DNA of 38,024 nucleotides from the NCBI GenBank assembly GCA_903837285.1, contig CAILUD010000223.1:1-38024 (forward strand), given 5' to 3'. Source of the stretch: an uncultured Bacteroidota bacterium (GTDB taxonomy: Bacteria > Bacteroidota > Bacteroidia > Bacteroidales > GWA2-32-17). A program made the translations under genes and the position numbers. The notes below the pieces were generated by a model. That model was not told the DNA's origin. It saw only the letters and a list, made by a program, of their open reading frames with translations, and did not search any database. This document shows, one piece after another, positions 32,920 through 38,024 of this stretch (position 1 is its first letter; every line of letters begins with the position of its first letter).

Positions 32920-33486
32920 GCTTGAACTACTACTTTTCTTTACAACTGCAGGTTTTGACTGAGTTTTAGATGGTTTAGCAGTTTTAGCTTTCGAAGAATT
33001 TAAATCTTTAGGGGTAGCAGTTTTAGCAGCTTTCTTTGCTTTTGTTGGTTTTGCAGAAGCTTCTTCGGTATTTTCTTCGCCTTCTTTCTTCTCACTTTCA
33101 GGTTCATCTTTTAGTAAATCTTTTGCTAAAAGCATATTATACCAAGAGAACACCTTTTTTATATCAGATACGTAAACTTTATCTTTATCATAATCAGGTA
33201 AAATAACTAAAAAAGCTTTTACAAGTTCATTGTTTGAAGCTTTAGAATCTACCGATGGCTTGTTTTCATATATAACAAGCATTTTTTTAAATACTTCTGT
33301 TAATGGAACTTCTTTATCTTCAGTAAAGATTGCAATATCTTCTAAAGAACTAATTTTATAAGAGTTAAACGCAGGCATTCTCTTGCCATCTATCAGAGAT
33401 TCAACAATAATACTTCCTTTAGCTTGAGATACCATTTTAAAAAGACCAGGATAACCTGATATTGCCATAATTCCTTTCAAATCCAT
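32908..33486 (-). CDS. DUF5606 protein with basic low-complexity tail
   Basis: A 192-residue protein. Residues 1-125 are the DUF5606 domain found across Bacteroidota (MDLKGIMAISGYPGLFKMVSQ at the start, MPAFNSYKISSLEDIAIFT, DYDKDKVYVSDIKKVFSWYNML). From about 130 it turns into a low-complexity region: first acidic (ESEKKEGEENTEEA), then Lys/Ala/Thr/Ser/Pro-rich (KPTKAKKAAKTATPK) with a terminal Ser-rich run, resembling histone-H1-like tails. Function is unknown; the tail suggests nucleic-acid or nucleoid contact. Its 3' end overlaps the 3' end of queA by 12 bases. Confidence 0.85.
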   Translation of the reverse strand: MDLKGIMAISGYPGLFKMVSQAKGSIIVESLIDGKRMPAFNSYKISSLEDIAIFTEDKEVPLTEVFKKMLVIYENKPSVDSKASNNELVKAFLVILPDYDKDKVYVSDIKKVFSWYNMLLAKDLLKDEPESEKKEGEENTEEASAKPTKAKKAAKTATPKDLNSSKAKTAKPSKTQSKPAVVKKSSSSSSGK

Positions 33487-33567
33487 AATTATATTTATTC
33501 AGTTTTTGTACAAAGGTAAAAAGTTGAACTTAAAAATTCCCCTATAGAACTATGATTTTATTAACAT

Positions 33568-34281
33568 TTAAACCATTCCCCTTTCTTTTTTTATTTTTTC
33601 GTATGCGTCGCTAATCTTTTGAAACTTTTCTTTAGCGTTTTTCTGCATTTCCTCACCCAGGTAACTAACTCTATCAGGATGATGTAACTGTGCAAGTCTT
33701 CTGTATGCTTTTTTTACTTCTTCATTTGTTGCTGAGGGATCAATTTCCAGTATCTTGTATGCTGATTGTAAGTTATTTGAAAACATTGCAACAACAGAAT
33801 TTACATCTTCATTAGAAAGCCCCATACCAATTCCTATTTCCTGAATAAGTACTCGCTCAGATTCATGCACATATCCATCTGCTAATGCAATTCCATTTAA
33901 AAAATGAAGTAACTGTAAACGCGATGAATAATCTAAATATTGACGAATTTGGCCTGTAACTTCATGTATAGGAATATCTTTATCCAATAAATCTTTCAGC
34001 ATTATTAGAGCTTCCTTGGCCTCTTCGCTTCCAAAACTTTGAATAAAAAATTTTTTAACATAATCGAGTTCAACTTTTAAAACTTTGCCATCAGCTTTCA
34101 TAACAGCTGCTACAAGCACAATTAAACTCAAAGTAAAGTCGCCCCGGGTTGTTTGTGTAGTTTTTTGTACCTTAACTTCTCCGGAATCAAGAACTGCACC
34201 TATTGCAAAACCAAATAAAGCACCAATTGGACCAAAGAAAGCCCAACCTAAACCACCACCTATCCATTTACCTAACTTCAT
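33568..34281 (-). CDS. TerB and J-domain protein (DjlA-like)
   Basis: A 237-residue co-chaperone-like protein. Residues 1-35 are Gly/aromatic-rich and hydrophobic (KWIGGGLGWAFFGPIGALFGFAIGAVLD), consistent with membrane association. Residues about 48-155 are a TerB-like helical domain (LVAAVMKADGKVLKVELDYVKKFF; NGIALADGYVHESE). The C-terminus is a J-domain (about 174-237) with the HPD motif in LAQLHHPDRVS. This order matches DjlA, which stimulates DnaK. It is the last gene of the nusB-yajC-coaE run, 5 bases after coaE. Confidence 0.9.
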   Translation of the reverse strand: MKLGKWIGGGLGWAFFGPIGALFGFAIGAVLDSGEVKVQKTTQTTRGDFTLSLIVLVAAVMKADGKVLKVELDYVKKFFIQSFGSEEAKEALIMLKDLLDKDIPIHEVTGQIRQYLDYSSRLQLLHFLNGIALADGYVHESERVLIQEIGIGMGLSNEDVNSVVAMFSNNLQSAYKILEIDPSATNEEVKKAYRRLAQLHHPDRVSYLGEEMQKNAKEKFQKISDAYEKIKKERGMV

Positions 34282-34286
34282 AATAA

Positions 34287-34877
34287 TTAATCGTTTATTT
34301 TTGAAATTATATTTTCATAAATACTTAAAACCTGTTTTGAGATAAAATTTTGTTCATCATTTATTATCACATAATCAGTGAGTCCAGAAATTTGTTCGTC
34401 AGACCATTGCGCTTCCATTCTTTGCTTGATTTCATCTATGCTCATTCCTCTATTCTCTAACCTTTTAATTTTCAAATCTAAAGGCGAAAAAACTGAAATA
34501 TTAAAACTATTAGAATTTGCATTACCCGTTTCAAATAAAATTGCTGATTCAAGTATTACAAATTTTGAATTTATTTTATTATTACTCCATTCTTTATAAT
34601 CCTCAAATACATGTTTATGAACTATATTATTTAAACTATTTCTTAAATTGTTATCTGAAAAAATTTTTGACGAAATAAATGGTCTGTTTATTTTACTATC
34701 AATATAAGAATCAACACCTAAGATTTTAATAATTTCATTCTTGATTTCTGTATTTGTTTCCATTAATAACTTAGCCTGAATATCAGAATTATACACAGGA
34801 ATACTTATTGTTTTAAACATTTCAGCAACAATTGATTTGCCACTTCCAATTCCACCGGTTAATCCAACAGAAACCAT
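34287..34877 (-). CDS. coaE: Dephospho-CoA kinase
   Basis: A 196-residue P-loop kinase that phosphorylates the 3'-hydroxyl of dephospho-CoA, the last step of CoA synthesis. The P-loop is GLTGGIGSGKS at 5-15. VYNSDIQAK is the substrate Asp segment. Conserved helices follow (SKIFSDNNLRNSLNNIVH) and the lid region RGMSIDEIKQRMEAQWSDEQ is typical. Its ATG overlaps the stop of the ybbR-like gene by one base (TAATG), so translation is coupled. Confidence 0.96.
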   Translation of the reverse strand: MVSVGLTGGIGSGKSIVAEMFKTISIPVYNSDIQAKLLMETNTEIKNEIIKILGVDSYIDSKINRPFISSKIFSDNNLRNSLNNIVHKHVFEDYKEWSNNKINSKFVILESAILFETGNANSNSFNISVFSPLDLKIKRLENRGMSIDEIKQRMEAQWSDEQISGLTDYVIINDEQNFISKQVLSIYENIISKIND

Positions 34878-35878
34878 TATTTCTGAGTTTTAATTATAAA
34901 ATCGACAGTTCGCGGACTAACTTTTAAGTTAAACACATGAGATGGAAACTCTTTAATTAATATGGTAAGTTTTTTAGCATTACTTTCTTTAATCTCATTA
35001 TAATCGGCTACAGCAGAAAACTGAGCAGCATTTGTTAAGTTATATTTACTTAATCCTGTGCAAAAATAAACTCTTATTAACTCTGGAGATAATTGTAGTT
35101 TAATTGAATCGGGCAAATTCATGACAGTAACTGGAATTTCGACCAACGACTCGGTAAACTTTTCAATATTTATTGCAACGCTAACTTGATTAACAGAATA
35201 GCTAAGATTTTTAATTGGTTTTAACTGAATAATATCTATTGTTGATTCAGAAATAATACCTAAATCTTTAAATTCAGTTGAGATGTAAGTAATTGTATCT
35301 ATTATATTTACAGGACCACTTACTATAATTTTTTCAGGAGTATTTGTAATCTTTTCCTTCAGAACAAACTGTTTAATAAGCTTAAATTTCAAATCAGGTT
35401 TAACTGAAATTTCCTTCGAAACTTTTTTTGCAAACAAAAATTTTACAGATTCTGGCTTAATTTCTATGATTTTTATTAAATCAGAAATTTGATTTTCTAT
35501 AGTTTCTCTAAACGTTGAAGTTTTAATAGAAAAACCTAAAGTATCTTGCAAATAAATCTCGGGTAAATATTTTAAAATATCTATTTGAAGCGGGTAAAGA
35601 GATTTTCCTATTTTTTGTTTAAGCAATAGATAACCAGAAGCTTCTACTCTCAATGTGAAAAATTCCGGTAAATCGAGAGTTTCTATTTTATCTTCGGGAA
35701 AATTAAAATAAGAAACCGGATAGCTTATTTCAGTAACATACTCTTTATCTAAGGCAGTTAAAAGCCAAATAAAAGTAGATAAAAAAAGAAAGAAGAAAAA
35801 GATCAGTAATCGTTGATTAAGTCTGACCTTTTCTTCTTTAAATAAGTTTCTAAATTGCCTGAGTAAATCAGATTTCAA
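34877..35878 (-). CDS. YbbR/CdaR-like membrane protein
   Basis: A 333-residue protein with one membrane helix (about 23-42, LLIFFFFLFLSTFIWLLTAL) after a basic cytoplasmic N-terminus, then a chain of YbbR-like beta domains (for example YPVSYFNFPEDKI, KEISVKPDLKFKL, IIVSGPVNIIDTITYI, VEIPVTVMNLPDSIKL). In Firmicutes the family is CdaR, a regulator of the c-di-AMP cyclase. Here it sits between yajC and coaE, a conserved Bacteroidota order, and no cyclase gene is nearby. A periplasmic or envelope role is inferred. Gap to yajC is 7 bases. Confidence 0.85.
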   Translation of the reverse strand: MKSDLLRQFRNLFKEEKVRLNQRLLIFFFFLFLSTFIWLLTALDKEYVTEISYPVSYFNFPEDKIETLDLPEFFTLRVEASGYLLLKQKIGKSLYPLQIDILKYLPEIYLQDTLGFSIKTSTFRETIENQISDLIKIIEIKPESVKFLFAKKVSKEISVKPDLKFKLIKQFVLKEKITNTPEKIIVSGPVNIIDTITYISTEFKDLGIISESTIDIIQLKPIKNLSYSVNQVSVAINIEKFTESLVEIPVTVMNLPDSIKLQLSPELIRVYFCTGLSKYNLTNAAQFSAVADYNEIKESNAKKLTILIKEFPSHVFNLKVSPRTVDFIIKTQK

Positions 35879-35885
35879 TCAATAT

Positions 35886-36206
35886 TTATTTTTTTGTTTC
35901 CAAATCGCTTGAATCACGGAAAATAGATGCAATGTCAATTTTCATACGCATTTTATCTTCAACTTCCATGATGATAGTAGTTTCTCTCATTTCAGCAATT
36001 TTACCATAAATACCACCAGAAGTAATAACTTTATCACCAACTTTTAGTGATGATCTGAAATTTTTCATTTCCTTCTGCTTTTTCATCTGTGGTCTGATCA
36101 TAAAAAAGTAGAATACTACAATAATAAGCAATAAAGGAAGTAGAGACATTAAAGGATTTTGGTCTTTGCCACCACCCATAAGTAAAACTAAAAGTAAATT
36201 GTTCAT
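35886..36206 (-). CDS. yajC: Preprotein translocase subunit YajC
   Basis: A 106-residue protein with a single membrane helix (about 18-37, PLMSLLPLLLIIVVFYFFM), the signature IRPQMKKQKEMKNF just after it and a cytoplasmic KOW-like domain (LKVGDKVITSGGIYGKI). It is an accessory part of the SecDF-YajC complex. SecDF is not in the window. It is in the same transcript as DUF1573 (28-base gap) and the ybbR-like gene. Confidence 0.96.
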   Translation of the reverse strand: MNNLLLVLLMGGGKDQNPLMSLLPLLLIIVVFYFFMIRPQMKKQKEMKNFRSSLKVGDKVITSGGIYGKIAEMRETTIIMEVEDKMRMKIDIASIFRDSSDLETKK

Positions 36207-36234
36207 TTTATTAATTTAAAAGGTTAAAGATAAT

Positions 36235-36696
36235 TTATTTATTCTCAGGTTCTGCAACTTCTGCAGAAAAATGTAATTCAACAGTATTAGGTTGAGTATT
36301 TGCAAGAACTGTTAAGGTTTTATTTTGCATTCCATTTCTGTCAGAACTATCAAATATAACCTCAATTTTGCCTGTTTTTCCAGGTGTAATTGGATCGGTA
36401 TCATATTTTGGAACGGTGCACCCACAACTAGCATGAACCGAACTTATTATAAGATTTGATTTTCCGATATTTGTAAAAGTATATGTATAAGCAACTTTTT
36501 CGCCTTGAATAACAACACCAAAATCATGAGATTGCTCAGTCCATTTAAATTTTGGAAGTAAGCTGGTATCTGCATTATTACCCGATGCAGTTATTGGGTT
36601 ATTTATTAAATCACTATTTATAGTTGTGTCATTACTTGTATTACATGCAAATAATAATACAACAGAAGAAAAAATTAACAGATTTACTATTTTCAT
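36235..36696 (-). CDS. DUF1573 lipoprotein
   Basis: A 153-residue protein with a lipoprotein signal (lipobox LLFAC, lipidated C18) and an Ig-like DUF1573 domain (about 50-150): HDFGVVIQGEKVAYTYTFTN, then SVHASCGCTVPKYD with the family's CGC motif, and a C-terminal strand VELHFSAEV. The domain resembles ASPM/SPD-2/Hydin beta-sandwiches and is common next to nusB-yajC in Bacteroidota. Role unknown; cell-envelope location is predicted. Confidence 0.9.
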   Translation of the reverse strand: MKIVNLLIFSSVVLLFACNTSNDTTINSDLINNPITASGNNADTSLLPKFKWTEQSHDFGVVIQGEKVAYTYTFTNIGKSNLIISSVHASCGCTVPKYDTDPITPGKTGKIEVIFDSSDRNGMQNKTLTVLANTQPNTVELHFSAEVAEPENK

Positions 36697-36763
36697 TTGC
36701 AGTTATTTTTTGCAAAGTTAATTTTCATTTATAAGATTTTAATGTATGAGTAAATAAAAAATG

Positions 36764-37726
36764 TTAATTCAAATTTTTATCTTCTCCAATAAGCCCTCTA
36801 CCCTTTTTAACAATTTTATTTTCAGCTTTAAGGCTGGTAAAAGTTTTATCAAGAATACCGTTTATAAAAACACTGCTTCTTTCGGTGCTGTAGTACTTTG
36901 ATATTTCAATATATTCATTTAAGGTAACTCTGGTAGGAATAAAATCCATTTCAACCGCCTCAACTAATGCCATTTCCATTAATAACATATCCATAAATGC
37001 GATACGTTCAATTTCCCAGTTTTTAGTATACTTACTAATTAAAGCTACGTTACTATCATGATTAATAATAGTTTTTCTGAAAAGGGTTTTCACAAATTCA
37101 ATATCGTCGTCATTTTTATATAAAGAAGCAAGTGGTTCTAATTCGCTTTGATCCTCTTTAAAGCCACCTAGCGATCTATTAATCATGCTGATAATAAACT
37201 CTACATCATCATTCCAATAAATACTTTGTTCTTCAAGAGACAAAAATAATTCCTCGTTGTTAGCAATATAATTAGTAAAAATATCTATAACAATTTGTTT
37301 ATCTTCTTTGTATCCAGGTTCTTTCCCTTTTGCATATTTATTAAATTCTTCTGATTCGTATACTTCAACAAATATTTTTTTAACTAGCTCAGGATAATTA
37401 ACCCAAGAAAATTTGTAGTTATTTAAAAACTTTTTGAAGTTTTTATTTTGTTCTAACTGAAGCAAAACTCTATTATTAATGAACCTTTCGCTAGGATTTA
37501 AATCATAGTCGGTTGGGCGCATTTTGTTTTTATCCATTTCAATTTTATCTGCTGCATAATCGCGAATATCAATGATTAGCAACATTAGATAATGATACAA
37601 TTCATATGCTTTATGGATACTATGAAAGAGCTCTTTTTCACTTAACTGCATGTCGTTGTTGTCATGTTGGAAAAATGCGTACAACACTTGCATCACTTTG
37701 ATTCGTAATAATCTACGGCTTAACAT
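36764..37726 (-). CDS. nusB: Transcription antitermination factor NusB, long Bacteroidota form
   Basis: A 320-residue protein. Only the C-terminal half (about 190-310) matches the compact NusB fold: WEIERIAFMDMLLMEMALVEA, then PTRVTLNEYIEISKYYSTERSSVFINGILD, the standard NusB end. The N-terminus (MLSRRLLRIKVMQVLYAFFQ) is the usual NusB start helix split from the rest by a roughly 170-residue helical insert, the long form seen in this phylum. NusB binds boxA RNA with NusE for rRNA antitermination. It is the first gene of the conserved minus-strand run down to 33568, with a -7 box 33 bases upstream. Confidence 0.93.
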   Translation of the reverse strand: MLSRRLLRIKVMQVLYAFFQHDNNDMQLSEKELFHSIHKAYELYHYLMLLIIDIRDYAADKIEMDKNKMRPTDYDLNPSERFINNRVLLQLEQNKNFKKFLNNYKFSWVNYPELVKKIFVEVYESEEFNKYAKGKEPGYKEDKQIVIDIFTNYIANNEELFLSLEEQSIYWNDDVEFIISMINRSLGGFKEDQSELEPLASLYKNDDDIEFVKTLFRKTIINHDSNVALISKYTKNWEIERIAFMDMLLMEMALVEAVEMDFIPTRVTLNEYIEISKYYSTERSSVFINGILDKTFTSLKAENKIVKKGRGLIGEDKNLN

Positions 37727-37755
37727 AATTCTTTAAGAACCTTTAAATTTACAGG

Positions 37756-37806
37756 CTGCAAAATTACTTATTTTATTATATAATTATCTGATGAGTAATT
37801 TTGCAG
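37756..37806. repeat. 13-bp perfect inverted repeat carrying two divergent -7 boxes
   Basis: CTGCAAAATTACT (37756-37768) and AGTAATTTTGCAG (37794-37806) are perfect inverted copies 25 bases apart. Each contains TAATTTTG pointing outward: 37759-37766 on the minus strand (33 bases before nusB) and 37796-37803 on the plus strand. As RNA it could fold into a long-loop hairpin, but no T-tract follows. Confidence 0.7.
37759..37766 (-). promoter_or_regulatory. -7 promoter element of nusB operon
   Basis: Minus-strand TAATTTTG matches TAnnTTTG, 33 bases upstream of the nusB ATG. It lies in the left arm of the inverted repeat. Confidence 0.6.
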
Positions 37807-37854
37807 GTAAATATCATACATTTCGCCAAATAGTGGATTTGGGTCAAAGTTCAT
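37768..37854 (-). CDS. Possible 28-residue protein overlapping the upstream gene
   Basis: The ATG at 37854 overlaps the TGA of the upstream partial gene (ATGA), an arrangement typical of translational coupling. It encodes MNFDPNPLFGEMYDIYLQ and ten more residues to a TAA at 37770. No known family is recognised. The end of the frame overlaps the inverted repeat. It may be a real coupled small gene or chance. Confidence 0.3.
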   Translation of the reverse strand: MNFDPNPLFGEMYDIYLQNYSSDNYIIK

Positions 37855-38024
37855 TTTCCTTTTAAGTTAGTTTCTTTGCCGTTGTAAATTACGTTTATTT
37901 TTGGTTCAAATAATGATTCCCCATTCTTTCCGGTTACTTCTACGGATAGATTTGGTTTACCGATCCCTCTGTCTAATATCTTTTCTACAACGTCAAATCC
38001 TTTTCCGCTTAAGATTGCTTTTCC
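37851..38024 (-). CDS. C-terminal end of an unrecognised protein (partial at window edge)
   Basis: An open minus-strand frame enters from the right edge and ends in TGA at 37851-37853, giving 57 residues: GKAILSGKGFDVVEKILDRG, then a beta-rich part with KPNLSVEVTGKNGESLFEPK, and the basic end NGKETNLKGK. The second part looks like an Ig-type beta-sandwich end. The 5' part lies outside the window, so the family cannot be named. Confidence 0.6.
   Translation of the reverse strand, partial: GKAILSGKGFDVVEKILDRGIGKPNLSVEVTGKNGESLFEPKINVIYNGKETNLKGK

Overview
The window is a low-GC, chromosomal-looking stretch from a member of the Bacteroidota. It probably belongs to the Bacteroidia or a related environmental lineage, but no marker here fixes the genus. 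Three things point that way: two secreted proteins end in type IX secretion (T9SS) C-terminal sorting domains; many genes are preceded by the Bacteroidota -7 element TAnnTTTG with no clear Shine-Dalgarno; and several families are typical of the phylum (DUF5606, DUF2027-Smr, long NusB, the nusB-DUF1573-yajC-ybbR-coaE order). No rRNA, tRNA, CRISPR array, transposase or prophage was recognised.

Layout. 1-2714 (+): thiol peroxidase tpx and the peptide/pyruvate transporter cstA. 2721-5282 (-): a large T9SS cargo protein with CUB-like domains. 5283-6260: repeat-rich DNA (a 129-bp MITE-like inverted repeat, two hairpins, degenerate dispersed repeats) around a small DUF3820 gene. 6261-12278 (-): a metabolic cluster of two different fused LeuC-LeuD/aconitase-family hydro-lyases, an HD-like protein with an altered HD motif and an isocitrate/isopropylmalate-type dehydrogenase. 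It is interrupted by a four-helix-bundle (23S-IVS-type) gene lying in its own nest of short repeats. 12465-18751 (-): an M13 metallopeptidase lipoprotein, REP-like hairpins, an outer-membrane beta-barrel protein and clpC. 18973-26915 (+): gyrA followed by four secreted TPR paralogues. 27110-29719 (-): a GH75-like T9SS enzyme, two cold-shock-domain proteins and a 58-residue winged-helix protein. 29811-32919: lemA, a DUF2027-Smr protein on the opposite strand, and queA. 32908-37726 (-): DUF5606, then the conserved block running from nusB to a TerB-DnaJ protein. The right edge holds a 13-bp perfect inverted repeat, a 28-codon ORF and the 3' end of an unrecognised gene.

How the genes work together. 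Most of the window is housekeeping: DNA supercoiling, protein quality control, tRNA modification, secretion, CoA synthesis and antitermination. The least explained parts are the double hydro-lyase/dehydrogenase/HD cluster, where the second hydro-lyase lacks the usual Asp-His active-site pair; the repeat-flanked four-helix-bundle insertion in that cluster; the gyrA-linked TPR paralogue array; and the candidate operator at the clpC -33 position.
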